Assembly (NCBI GenBank): GCA_963696545.1
Contig: CAVOKQ010000012.1
Coordinates: 310,001-374,000, forward strand
Direction of reading: 5' to 3'
DNA: 64,000 nucleotides
Origin: RPQJ01 sp963696545
GTDB taxonomy: Bacteria; Pseudomonadota; Gammaproteobacteria; Steroidobacterales; Steroidobacteraceae
In this document: piece by piece, positions 45,113 through 53,749 of the stretch
Layout of the letters: each line of letters opens with the position of its first letter
Position numbering within the stretch: position 1 is the first letter of the stretch
Translations under genes and position numbers: made by a program
Notes under the pieces: generated by a model
Database searches by the model: none
What the model was told of the DNA's origin: nothing
The model's input: only the letters and a program-made list of their open reading frames with translations

Positions 45113-47368
45113 GTGACCACGCAGAACGAACTCAATTTCGAAGGCATCGAGCGGCTGCCGCTCAAGTCCTTCACCGAGAAGGCGTATCTCGAGTACTCGA
45201 TGTACGTGATCCTCGACCGCGCGCTGCCGCACGTCGGCGACGGGCTGAAGCCGGTGCAGCGCCGCATCGTCTACGCGATGAGCGAGCTCGGGCTCGCGGC
45301 GACGGCCAAGCACAAGAAGTCCGCGCGCACGGTCGGCGACGTGATCGGCAAGTTCCATCCGCACGGCGACTCGGCCTGCTACGAGGCGATGGTGCTGATG
45401 GCGCAGCCGTTCTCGTATCGCTATCCGATCGTCGACGGGCAGGGCAACTTCGGCTCGCCGGATGACCCCAAGTCGTTCGCCGCGATGCGTTACACCGAGT
45501 CGAAGCTGACGCGCTATGCCGACGTGCTGCTCGCCGAACTCGCCGACGGCACCGTCGACTGGGTTCCGAACTTCGACGGCACGCTCGAGGAACCCTCGCT
45601 GCTGCCCGCGCGACTGCCGAACGTACTGCTGAACGGCGCCACGGGCATCGCGGTCGGCATGGCTACCGACATTCCGCCGCACAACCTGCGTGAAGTCGCC
45701 GCGGCCTGCATTCGGCTGCTCGAGGAGCCGAAGGCCACGATCGCGCAGCTGCTCGAGCACGTGCAGGGACCGGATTTCCCGACCGGTGCCGAGATCATCT
45801 CGTCGCGTGAGGAACTCGCGCGCATTTATGAGACCGGCAACGGCACGTTCCGGGCCCGCGCGCGCTACGAGGTCGAGGACGGCGAAATCATCGTCAATGA
45901 GCTGCCTTACCAGGTATCGGGCGCGAAGGTGCTCGAGCAGATCGCCGCGCAGATGCGCGCGAAGAAGCTGCCGATGGTCGAGGACCTGCGCGACGAGTCC
46001 GACCACGAGCACCCGACGCGGCTGGTGATCACGCCGCGCTCGAACCGTGTGGACGTCGAGCAGGTGATGGCCCACATCTTCGCGACGACCGACCTCGAGC
46101 GCAGCTACCGCGTGAACCTGAACGTGATCGCGCGCGACGGCCGGCCGCGGGTCATGGGTCTGAAGCTGCTGCTCGAGGAGTGGCTGGCATTCCGCGTCGA
46201 CACCGTGACGCGCCGCCTCACGCACCGGCTCGATAAGCTCAACGCGCGCCTGCACATCCTCGACGGCCTGCTGGTCGCCTACCTGAACCTCGACGAGGTG
46301 ATCCGAATCGTCCGTTTCGAGGACGAGCCGAAGGCTGCGCTGATTGCGCGCTTCCAGCTCTCGGAGGCGCAGGCCGAGGCGATCCTCGAGACCAAGCTGC
46401 GCCACCTCGCGAAGCTCGAGGAAATGAAGATCCGTGGCGAGCAGGAGAAGCTCGCCGCCGAGCGCGACGAGCTCACGAAGACGCTGGCGAGCAAGGCGAA
46501 ACTGAAGCGCCTGGTGCGCGAAGAGATCATCGCGGACGCCGAGAAGTTCGGCGACGACCGGCGCAGCCGGCTGGTCGAGCGGGCCGCGGCCCAGGCCATT
46601 TCGGAGACCGAGCTCGTCGCGAGCGAGCCCGTCACGGTCGTGCTGTCGCGCAGTGGCTGGGTCCGCGCGGCGAAAGGTCACGAGATAGACCCGCGGTCGT
46701 TGTCGTACAAGACCGGCGACGAGTTTCGTGCGTCTGCCAAGGGTCGCAGCACGCAGCTCGCGGTGTTCCTCGACAGCACCGGCCGGGCATACAGCCTGCC
46801 GGCGCACGCGCTGCCGTCGGCGCGGGGGCAGGGCGAACCGCTGTCGGGCAGGCTCGACCCGCCGGACGGCGCCACGTTTCCCGGCGTGCTGATCGGCGAG
46901 CCGGAGGAACGCTGGGTACTGGCAAGCGGCGCGGGCTACGGCTTCGTCGTCAAGCTTGCCGACCTGCACAGTCGCAACCGAGCCGGCAAGGCAGTGCTCA
47001 AGGTGCCGGAGGGCTCGGACGTGATCGCGCCGGTTCCAATGCAGTCGGCAGAAGGCGCGCTGCTCGTGGCCGTTAACACGGACGGTCGGTTGCTGGCGTT
47101 CCCGGTGGCGGACCTGCCGGAGCTGCCGCGCGGCAAGGGCAACAAGATTTTCGGGATTTCGTCGAAGAAAGCCGCGGCAGGCGAGGAGTCGCTGGTCGCG
47201 ATCGCGGTCGTTGCGCCGGGCCAATCCCTGCGGTTGCTGTCGGGAGAGCGTCACATGGGGCTCAGTTTCCGCGAACTCGGTGAGTATCGCGGCGAGCGCG
47301 GACAGCGCGGCGCGGTGCTGCCGCGCGGATGGCGTAAGGTGGACGTGCTGGAAGTGGAGGGCGGTTAG
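45113..47368 (+). CDS. parC: DNA topoisomerase IV subunit A
   Basis: ParC cleaves and religates DNA in topoisomerase IV. The 751-residue product (752 in E. coli) has the breakage-reunion domain with catalytic Tyr127 in AAMRYTES, and the quinolone-resistance region HPHGDSACYEAM with Ser87 and Glu91, the unmutated state at the positions equal to E. coli Ser80 and Glu84. A coiled-coil gate (about 365-480) and the C-terminal beta-pinwheel follow. GTG 45113 is preceded by GGGAG. No gyrA features such as the GyrA box are seen. Confidence 0.97.
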   Translation: MTTQNELNFEGIERLPLKSFTEKAYLEYSMYVILDRALPHVGDGLKPVQRRIVYAMSELGLAATAKHKKSARTVGDVIGKFHPHGDSACYEAMVLMAQPFSYRYPIVDGQGNFGSPDDPKSFAAMRYTESKLTRYADVLLAELADGTVDWVPNFDGTLEEPSLLPARLPNVLLNGATGIAVGMATDIPPHNLREVAAACIRLLEEPKATIAQLLEHVQGPDFPTGAEIISSREELARIYETGNGTFRARARYEVEDGEIIVNELPYQVSGAKVLEQIAAQMRAKKLPMVEDLRDESDHEHPTRLVITPRSNRVDVEQVMAHIFATTDLERSYRVNLNVIARDGRPRVMGLKLLLEEWLAFRVDTVTRRLTHRLDKLNARLHILDGLLVAYLNLDEVIRIVRFEDEPKAALIARFQLSEAQAEAILETKLRHLAKLEEMKIRGEQEKLAAERDELTKTLASKAKLKRLVREEIIADAEKFGDDRRSRLVERAAAQAISETELVASEPVTVVLSRSGWVRAAKGHEIDPRSLSYKTGDEFRASAKGRSTQLAVFLDSTGRAYSLPAHALPSARGQGEPLSGRLDPPDGATFPGVLIGEPEERWVLASGAGYGFVVKLADLHSRNRAGKAVLKVPEGSDVIAPVPMQSAEGALLVAVNTDGRLLAFPVADLPELPRGKGNKIFGISSKKAAAGEESLVAIAVVAPGQSLRLLSGERHMGLSFRELGEYRGERGQRGAVLPRGWRKVDVLEVEGG

Positions 47369-47384
47369 CCGCCTGCTGCGTTGC

Positions 47385-49439
47385 TCAAGCCCCCAGCACG
47401 ACTTCCTCGGGACTCGAGACGAAGTAGCCCTGCACGAACTCGACACCGAGCTGCCACAGCACGGCCATCGTGTTCGCGTCCTCGACACGCTCCGCGATCG
47501 TCGTGACCTGGCCTGTCCGGGCGGCGTCGACCAGGGCCTTGACCTGCTCCTGCAGCGGCCGGTCATTCGCCAGGCCCTGCATCAGCGAGCCGTCGATCTT
47601 CACGTAGTTCGAGGGCAGGTGATGCAGCAGGTTCTGCGAGTCGCGCCCTGAGCCGAAGTTCTCGATCGCGAACTGGAAGCCCAGGTGCGTGACGAGCGAG
47701 CGGAGTTCCTTGGCTTCCTTGAGGTGCTTCGTCGCGAGTCCCTCGCTGATCTCGATGACCACGCGGCCGGCCTCGATGCCCGAGGACTTGAGCTGCTGGT
47801 GCAGCCAGGTGCCGAGCGTCTGGTCACGCATCGAGTCACGGGACATGCGGACGAATACCCGGGACGGATTGCGCGCCGCGCAGAACGACATCGCCGCCCC
47901 GATCACCCAGCGGTCGATGTTCTTCATCAGGTCGGTGCGTTCGGCGGCCGCGAGGAACTCCGTGGGCAGGACCTCGTTGCCTTTCTCGTCGAGCATGCGC
48001 ACGACGAGGTCGAACATCGCATCGCCGTCGCCGACGAGGCTGGCGATCGGCTGCTGTACCAGCCGGAACCGGTTCGCCATCAGTGCCGACCTGATCTGGG
48101 TGGCCCAGCCCCGGTCGGCCTCTTCGATGTCGGGCTTGTCGGCCACCGGTTCGGGCCGCAACAGCCGGTTGCCGCCGGCAGCCGCGGCCGCGCGGCAGGC
48201 CTTCACCGAGGATTCGAGCGGCGCGATCAGCCCGTCGCCCTGCGAATTGCAGGCCGTGGCACCGGCGCTGCAGGAGATCGTCACCGAGCGGTGCTGGTCC
48301 GACTGGAACACGTGCTCGGCGACGCGCTGCAGTACGCGGGAAATCCATGCGTCGAGGTCGCGCCCGTTGCCGCGCTCGACCAGTACCGCGAAGCCGCGTG
48401 CAGACACGCGTCCGGCGATGTCGCCCGGCTGCAGCTGCGAGCGCAGCTGCGTGCCCAGCTCGTCGGTCACGTCCTCGAGGGCGAGCGGACCGAGTTCCGA
48501 TTCGAGCGATGCAAGCTTGTCCGGCTCGAAGTACACGACCGCGCGGAGTCCGGCCTTCAGGATCTGGGACGAATGCGCCGCGGCCTGTTCCTGGAACGCG
48601 GCTCGCTTCAGCAGTCCGGTTGCGGTATCGAAGCGGAGCGCCTCCTCCAGCTGACCCGTCAGCGAGGCGATGTCGCGGCGCTGCGTCGGCACTCGCACGC
48701 GGATTGCGGGCTCGCCCTCGAACTCGAAACGCTCGAATTCGAGGTCCACGGGCAGCTCCGCGCCGCCGGGCAGCACGGCCACGCTGGCGAGCGAATGATC
48801 GGTCCAGCGTCCCTGCGCCGCCGCGACCAGCGCGCCCTTGAGCGCCACGTGGCTGCGCTGGTGGAAGAAGTCCATCAGGGGCTGGCCGAGCAGCGCGCCC
48901 TGGTCGTCGAAGCCGAGCAGCTCCGCCCACGCCGGGTTGACGTCGACCACGATGCCTTCCTGCACGTGTGCGATCGCGTCCGCGGAGCCGGCCATGAACG
49001 CCTTCATCTGGTCGCGGTACTGGCGGGCCGAGGCGAGCGTTCCGGCGAGCGCGCTGTCGAGGCGTGCGGAGTGCAGTTCGCGAACGGCGACCGTCTGCAG
49101 GCGCTTCTGCGACTGCAGTGTCACGACGTCCTGTGCGCCGAGTTCGATGCCGCGGTCGAGATCCGTCTCGCTGATCGAGTCCCTGACCAGGATCGCCGGC
49201 ACCTGCGTCGCATACCGATTGCGCGCTTCGATGGCGGCCTGGGCCTCGTCGTCGTCCGCGACGCACAGGAAGATCAGCTTCGGGTCGGTGTGCCCGAGCG
49301 CCTCGCCCAGGCTGGTGACGTCCCGGACCCAGTTGCAATGCACGGGCTGCCCCGCGTTGCGGAGCGTGCTGTTGATGATCTCGACCGGGTCCTGCTGGCG
49401 GGACAGGACGACGAGCGGGATGGCGCCGGTTTCGACCAA
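47385..49439 (-). CDS. FimX-like degenerate REC-PAS-GGDEF-EAL protein
   Basis: The product of about 684 residues (FimX of Pseudomonas is 691) has a receiver-like domain without clear phospho-Asp (about 5-120), a PAS domain (about 140-260: GSADAIAHVQEGIVVDVNPAW), a GGDEF domain with the motif replaced by RVSARGF (about 275-420) and a C-terminal EAL domain starting LVQQPIASL where the EAL/EVL metal Glu is missing (DLVVR). Neither cyclase nor phosphodiesterase activity is expected; it should be a c-di-GMP receptor controlling type IV pilus assembly, which fits fimV nearby. The start TTG 49439 after GAGGA is a best guess; the frame is open to 49616. Confidence 0.85.
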   Translation of the reverse strand: MVETGAIPLVVLSRQQDPVEIINSTLRNAGQPVHCNWVRDVTSLGEALGHTDPKLIFLCVADDDEAQAAIEARNRYATQVPAILVRDSISETDLDRGIELGAQDVVTLQSQKRLQTVAVRELHSARLDSALAGTLASARQYRDQMKAFMAGSADAIAHVQEGIVVDVNPAWAELLGFDDQGALLGQPLMDFFHQRSHVALKGALVAAAQGRWTDHSLASVAVLPGGAELPVDLEFERFEFEGEPAIRVRVPTQRRDIASLTGQLEEALRFDTATGLLKRAAFQEQAAAHSSQILKAGLRAVVYFEPDKLASLESELGPLALEDVTDELGTQLRSQLQPGDIAGRVSARGFAVLVERGNGRDLDAWISRVLQRVAEHVFQSDQHRSVTISCSAGATACNSQGDGLIAPLESSVKACRAAAAAGGNRLLRPEPVADKPDIEEADRGWATQIRSALMANRFRLVQQPIASLVGDGDAMFDLVVRMLDEKGNEVLPTEFLAAAERTDLMKNIDRWVIGAAMSFCAARNPSRVFVRMSRDSMRDQTLGTWLHQQLKSSGIEAGRVVIEISEGLATKHLKEAKELRSLVTHLGFQFAIENFGSGRDSQNLLHHLPSNYVKIDGSLMQGLANDRPLQEQVKALVDAARTGQVTTIAERVEDANTMAVLWQLGVEFVQGYFVSSPEEVVLGA

Positions 49440-49721
49440 GCTGCTGTCCTCGGCGGTCCCGGCCGCTCCGGGCCCGCATTGTTGCGAAAATGCGGCGGGA
49501 CTATAGCACCGGGTTTTCGGCTGCTTGCGTGACGCAAGTGGCAGCCTCGTCGACCGGGACCGCGCCGGGCTGTGCCCGGGTCGGCGGATTTCCGGTAGAC
49601 CAGGGCCGCCGGCCATGGCCGGCAGGGGCTGACGGGATCAGCGCCCAACGGGTATCATGACCGGCTTCCCCGTAACAGTCCGCCGGCCGGCCGCCGGCCT
49701 CCAAACCCCGGTTCCCGCACC

Positions 49722-50291
49722 ATGTCCAGCTACAGCACCAACGAATTCCGCTCCGGTCTCAAGATCATCATCGAGGGCGATCCATTCACGATCGTCGAGA
49801 ACGAGTTCGTGAAGCCTGGCAAGGGCCAGGCGTTCAATCGCGTGCGCATCCGCAACCTGAAGACCGGACGGACCCTGGAGCGCAACTTCAAGTCGGGCGA
49901 CACCGTCGAGGCGGCCGACGTCGTCGAGACCGACATGCAGTACCTCTACAACGACGGCGACTTCTGGCACTTCATGGTGCCGGACAACTTCGAGCAGCAC
50001 ACCGCAGGCAAGGAAGCGATGGGCGAGTCCGCGTCGTGGCTCAAGGACGGCACGATGTGCAAGGTCATGCTGTGGAATGGCGTGCCGCTCGCGATCGACC
50101 CGCCGGCTCACGTCGAGCTCAAGATCGTCGAGACCGATCCGGGCGTGCGTGGCGACACCGCGACCGGCGGGCAGAAGCCGGCCAAGCTGGAGACCGGTGC
50201 CGTGGTCAGGGTGCCGCTGTTCATTAACGAGGGCGAGGTCATTCGCGTCGATACGCGGACGGGTGAGTACCTGTCGCGCGCGAAGAGCTGA
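49722..50291 (+). CDS. efp: Translation elongation factor P
   Basis: EF-P relieves ribosome stalling at polyproline motifs. The 189-residue product has the KOW-like N-terminal domain with the modified lysine Lys34 in KPGKGQA, the OB domains and the C-terminal GEVIRVDTRTGEYLSRA signature. A lysine at 34 calls for beta-lysylation by EpmA, whose gene lies 0.9 kb downstream on the other strand. Palindromic elements R5 and R6 follow. Confidence 0.97.
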   Translation: MSSYSTNEFRSGLKIIIEGDPFTIVENEFVKPGKGQAFNRVRIRNLKTGRTLERNFKSGDTVEAADVVETDMQYLYNDGDFWHFMVPDNFEQHTAGKEAMGESASWLKDGTMCKVMLWNGVPLAIDPPAHVELKIVETDPGVRGDTATGGQKPAKLETGAVVRVPLFINEGEVIRVDTRTGEYLSRAKS

Positions 50292-50323
50292 TTCCGAAGA
50301 GCTGATTTCTTCGTCGCGTCCGC

Positions 50324-50420
50324 TGTCCGGGGTGCTTCCCCGGGGACGCCACAAGTACGTCCGTGTAGGCTCGCGCGCCGCGTCCATGCGGCGCGACGCC
50401 CCGGGGAAGCACCCCGGACA
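50324..50420 (+). repeat. Palindromic Y-element R5 (forward)
   Basis: The arms of 22 nt (50324-50345 and 50399-50420) pair perfectly. The 53-nt core (50346-50398) is a second subtype: hairpin B is CGCGCCGC-GTCCAT-GCGGCGCG, which keeps the GTCCAT loop of R1 while both stem strands have changed together. Hairpin A reads TAC-GTCCGT-GTA. Confidence 0.85.
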
Positions 50421-50550
50421 CCAGACGTGAAAGCCATCGATCCTTCACGCGGGTCATGGTCGTCCGGCGAGAGGCCAACGTCCAACTGACATTCGCGGCG
50501 CGATGTTCGCCGTGGTGATGACGCGTCCGTGTGATCCGCCGCAGGGTGGT

Positions 50551-50648
50551 CGTCCGGAGTGCCCTGAGCGGGCCGTAGCGCGCCAGGACGGCGCGCGCGG
50601 ACCCTACAGGGATGTACTTGCGGCGTCCCGTTCAGGGCACTCCGGACG
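50551..50648 (-). repeat. Palindromic Y-element R6 (reverse)
   Basis: The arms of 22 nt (50551-50572, 50627-50648) pair with 21 of 22 bases plus one G-U. On the minus strand the 54-nt core (50573-50626) is of the R5 subtype, with hairpin A TACA-TCCC-TGTA and hairpin B GCGCGCC-GTCCT-GGCGCGC. Confidence 0.8.
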
Positions 50649-50677
50649 AGCACCCGGATCGGTGGGTCACGCGGTCG

Positions 50678-51190
50678 TCATTTCGCGCGCGAATCTCTGG
50701 CGCTGATGGCCGCAACGAACACCCGCACGATCGCCTCCAGCCCGCGCGTGTCGGTTTCATCGAACCGCGCATGAGCCGGACTGTCGAGATCCAGCACGCC
50801 GATCAGCCGTTCACCGTCGATGATCGGTACGACGACCTCGGAATTCGAAGCTGAATCGCACGCGATGTGTCCCGGGAACGCGTGCACGTCGGTCACGACG
50901 ACCGATTCGCGGCGCAGCGCCGCAGTGCCGCACACGCCTTTGCCGATTGGAATCCGCACGCACGCAGGCTTGCCCTGGAACGGCCCGAGCACGAGGTCGC
51001 CGGTGCGCGGCTCGACCAGGTAGAACCCGCACCAGTTCAGTTGCGGCAGGCTCCAGTAGAGCAGGGCGGACGTGTTCGCAGCGCAGGCGACGAGGTCAGG
51101 CTCGCCGTCCAGCAGTCCGCGGAGCGACTTCTCCAGTTCCTCGTATGCCGCCGTCTTGTCGCCGGCTGGCAATGCTTCGAGTGTGTGCAT
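50678..51190 (-). CDS. msrC: Free methionine-(R)-sulfoxide reductase (GAF domain)
   Basis: This enzyme reduces free L-methionine-(R)-sulfoxide with thioredoxin. The 170-residue product is a single GAF domain with the three family cysteines (KPACVRIPIGKGVCGTAA, and HIACDSASNSEVVVP) and the WCGFYLV pocket segment. A strong AGGAGG site precedes ATG 51190. It lies 7 bases downstream of epmA in the same orientation, so it is the end of the SCO-psd-epmA-msrC series. Confidence 0.92.
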   Translation of the reverse strand: MHTLEALPAGDKTAAYEELEKSLRGLLDGEPDLVACAANTSALLYWSLPQLNWCGFYLVEPRTGDLVLGPFQGKPACVRIPIGKGVCGTAALRRESVVVTDVHAFPGHIACDSASNSEVVVPIIDGERLIGVLDLDSPAHARFDETDTRGLEAIVRVFVAAISARDSRAK

Positions 51191-51197
51191 GGGCCTC

Positions 51198-52172
51198 CTA
51201 CGCGCGCTCCATGGGGAAAGCGATCACTTCGTCGATGGACTTCGCCCCGGCTGCGATCATCACCACGCGGTCGAAACCGAGCGCGACGCCTGCGCACGCC
51301 GGCAGGCCTGCAGCCAGTCCTTCGAGAAACAGCCGGTCCGGCTCGCGATCCGGCTGCCCGCGCCTGGCGCGCTCCAGCCGATCGGCCTCGAAACGCCGGG
51401 CCTGCTCGTGCGCGTCGCCAAGCTCGTGAAACCCGTTGGCGAGTTCCAGTTCGCCCCAGAAGGCTTCGAACCGCGACGCGACCGGGCCGCGGACCTGCGC
51501 GAGTGCTGCCTGCGATGCCGGGAAGTCGTACAGGAACGTGATTCGATCCGCCGGGAAAGCAGGGGCGACCAGAGTCGCCATCGCCAGATCCAGCAAAGTG
51601 TCGCGTTCGTTCGCAATCGACGCCGGAATGTCGGTGCCACGGGAAGTCATCGCCGCTTGGAGGTCACTCGTGGTCGTGGCGATCGGGTCGAGGCCCATGA
51701 CTTCGACGAAAGCATCCGCATAAGTCACGCGACGCGTGGGTCCGACCGAACGAATTGGCGCGAGCAGCGAGCGCAGCAGTCGTTCGACATCATCCATCAG
51801 CGCGTGATGATCGATGCGCAGCCGGTACCACTCGACCATCGTGAATTCAGGATTGTGGCGACGGCCGCGCTCGCCTTCGCGGAATACGCGAGCGACCTGG
51901 TAGATGTCGGGTGCGCCGGCGGCCAGCAGCCGCTTCATCGCATACTCGGGCGATGTGTGCAGGAAGCCTGCGCGCGAGCCGTCGGCACGGTGCACCTGCA
52001 GTGATTCGAGGTGCACGTCGGTCACGCCGGCCTGGACCATCACTGGCGTCTCGACTTCGAGCGCGCCGGTCGCGGCAAAGTGGGCGCGGACCTGTTCAAG
52101 CAGGCTCGCGCGCAGCGCGAGCGTGCCTAACGACGCCGTCGGCGCCCATGGGTCGGCAAGCATTGCGCTCAT
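51198..52172 (-). CDS. epmA: Elongation factor P (R)-beta-lysine ligase
   Basis: EpmA, a class II lysyl-tRNA synthetase paralogue without the anticodon domain, attaches (R)-beta-lysine to Lys34 of EF-P. The 324-residue product has motif 2 (RVFREGERGRRHNPEFTMVEWY) and motif 3 (GVALGFDRVVM), TSPEYAMKRLL, and no tRNA-binding N-terminal domain. Its start overlaps the psd stop as ATGA. efp is adjacent. epmB, which makes beta-lysine, is not in the window. Confidence 0.96.
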   Translation of the reverse strand: MSAMLADPWAPTASLGTLALRASLLEQVRAHFAATGALEVETPVMVQAGVTDVHLESLQVHRADGSRAGFLHTSPEYAMKRLLAAGAPDIYQVARVFREGERGRRHNPEFTMVEWYRLRIDHHALMDDVERLLRSLLAPIRSVGPTRRVTYADAFVEVMGLDPIATTTSDLQAAMTSRGTDIPASIANERDTLLDLAMATLVAPAFPADRITFLYDFPASQAALAQVRGPVASRFEAFWGELELANGFHELGDAHEQARRFEADRLERARRGQPDREPDRLFLEGLAAGLPACAGVALGFDRVVMIAAGAKSIDEVIAFPMERA

Positions 52173-53053
52173 CCTGCGGTCGCGAGCAACTGGCCCATCC
52201 GCACCGTGCGTCCTGCGCCCAGGCCTTCGGCAAAGCGCACCGAGCCGTTGCCGAGCAACAGCACGACCGTGGAACCCATGTTGAAGCGGCCGATCTCCTG
52301 ACCCTTGGTGAATTCGCGGCCGATGCCGTCCGTGAGGTTTGCGACCCGCCCGCCGCGAGCCGCGGGCGGGTTGATCTCTCCGGCGTAGACGGTCTCGATG
52401 CTGCCGACGAACAGCGCGCCCACCAGCACCATCGCCAGCGGGCCGAGCGCGGTGTCGAACTCGCAGACGACGCGTTCATTGCGGGCGAACAGGCCGGGAA
52501 CCGCGCGAACCGTCGCCGCGTTCACGCTGAAGAACTCGCCCGGCACGTAGCGAGTTGCGGTGAGGCGGCCGGCCACCGGCATGTGGATGCGGTGGTAGTT
52601 GTAAGGCGCGAGGTACAGGCATGCGAACGCGCCACCGCTGTATTTCGCAGCCGCAGCTTCGTCGGCCAGCAGCGCGCCGGAAGTGTAGTAAGACCCCTTG
52701 GCCTGGTAGATCTGCTGGTTGGCGACCGGGCCGAGCTGGCTCACGGTGCCATCGACAGGCGAGGCGATCGCGTTCGCGCCGTCGACGACGGGGCGCGCGT
52801 CGGGCCGCAGGGCCCGCGCGAAGAACGCGTTGAACGACGGGTAGGCATACGGGTCCGGCTGCTCGGCCTCGCGCATGTCGATCGTCGGATAAGTGCGCAG
52901 GATCGCGCCAATGATCGCGTTGCGCACGGTCGGGTTCGTGCTGCGCGCCAGCCGGTGCATCGCGTTCGACAGCGCCTGCTTCGGCAGCAGGTCCTGCAGC
53001 AGCGCGAATGCGCGGTCCGAGCTGCCGGCGTAATCGTCGTCGGGTGCGTTCAC
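52169..53053 (-). CDS. psd: Phosphatidylserine decarboxylase proenzyme
   Basis: Psd makes phosphatidylethanolamine at the inner membrane using a pyruvoyl group formed by self-cleavage. The 294-residue product has SPVDGTVSQLG, APYNYHRIHMPVAG and the cleavage site near the C-terminus, which reads MGST with Ser261 as the future pyruvoyl residue, where most relatives have LGST. The Gly-Ser bond itself is kept, so cleavage should work. It overlaps SCO upstream and epmA downstream by four bases each (ATGA). Confidence 0.95.
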   Translation of the reverse strand: MNAPDDDYAGSSDRAFALLQDLLPKQALSNAMHRLARSTNPTVRNAIIGAILRTYPTIDMREAEQPDPYAYPSFNAFFARALRPDARPVVDGANAIASPVDGTVSQLGPVANQQIYQAKGSYYTSGALLADEAAAAKYSGGAFACLYLAPYNYHRIHMPVAGRLTATRYVPGEFFSVNAATVRAVPGLFARNERVVCEFDTALGPLAMVLVGALFVGSIETVYAGEINPPAARGGRVANLTDGIGREFTKGQEIGRFNMGSTVVLLLGNGSVRFAEGLGAGRTVRMGQLLATAG

Positions 53054-53682
53054 CGGCGAGTCTCCACGTATCTGACGACCGTGCGATAGTCGCGGGCCAG
53101 TGCCGACGCATCATGCGGCGCCGACGAGTAGGCGGCGATACCGCCTGACGGATCCACGATGAACACCCCCGACCCATGGTCCATCGTGTACCCGCCTTCG
53201 GGCAGGCTGACTTTCGCGAAGGGTACGCCGAACGCCGCCGCCGCTTCGCTCACTGCCTGCACGTCGCCGGTTGCACCAAGAAAAGCGGGATCGAAGAAGC
53301 GCACGTACGCGGCAAGCTTCGCCGGATCGTCGCGCTCGGGGTCCACGGTCACGAGCAGTACGCGCGGCTGCTCGGACGCGGGCAGGTCGGCGAGCTGCTT
53401 CGTGAACTGCGCCAGCGTCGCAAGCGTCGTCGGGCACACGTCCGGGCAGGTCGTGAAGCCGAAGAATACGAGCGTCCAGCGGCCCTTGAAGAAACCGGCT
53501 CCCAGCGGCTTGCCGTCGACGCCGACCAGCGACAGGGCCGGAATCGGCTTGGACTCGGCCAGCACCGTCGCCCGCTCGGTGGCTGGCGCAGCCATCTTCG
53601 ACGGCACGAGCAAGCGGGCGAGTAGCAGCCCGGCCGCAAACGCTACAATCGCGAGGAGGGCAATCCTCAGGGGGCGTGCCAT
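53050..53682 (-). CDS. SCO1/SenC-family copper chaperone
   Basis: The 210-residue protein has an N-terminal membrane anchor (about residues 6-24) and a periplasmic thioredoxin-fold domain with the copper ligands Cys79 and Cys83 in TTCPDVCPTT and His169 in MDHGSG. SCO proteins deliver copper to the CuA site of cytochrome c oxidase or act as thiol oxidoreductases. No oxidase genes are nearby. The stop overlaps the psd start (ATGA). Confidence 0.94.
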   Translation of the reverse strand: MARPLRIALLAIVAFAAGLLLARLLVPSKMAAPATERATVLAESKPIPALSLVGVDGKPLGAGFFKGRWTLVFFGFTTCPDVCPTTLATLAQFTKQLADLPASEQPRVLLVTVDPERDDPAKLAAYVRFFDPAFLGATGDVQAVSEAAAAFGVPFAKVSLPEGGYTMDHGSGVFIVDPSGGIAAYSSAPHDASALARDYRTVVRYVETRR

Positions 53683-53749
53683 GGTGAAGTTTGGGGCAAG
53701 GTGTCCGGAGTGACGGAAACGCGATTATCCCACAACGGCCCCCGTCCGC

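Larger units (their letters stand above)
50292..50677. other. Spacer between convergent efp and msrC holding a pair of palindromic elements
   Basis: This 386-base spacer contains elements R5 (50324-50420) and R6 (50551-50648) in opposite orientation, 130 bases apart. No gene is visible between them. As the flanking genes converge, the hairpins could end transcription here, but the same pairs also lie in divergent and tandem spacers, so termination is not their general role. Confidence 0.65.

Noticed and set aside
50324..50648. R5/R6 as simple bidirectional terminators of efp and msrC
   Set aside because: There are no T-runs, and the same paired elements also lie in divergent and tandem spacers.
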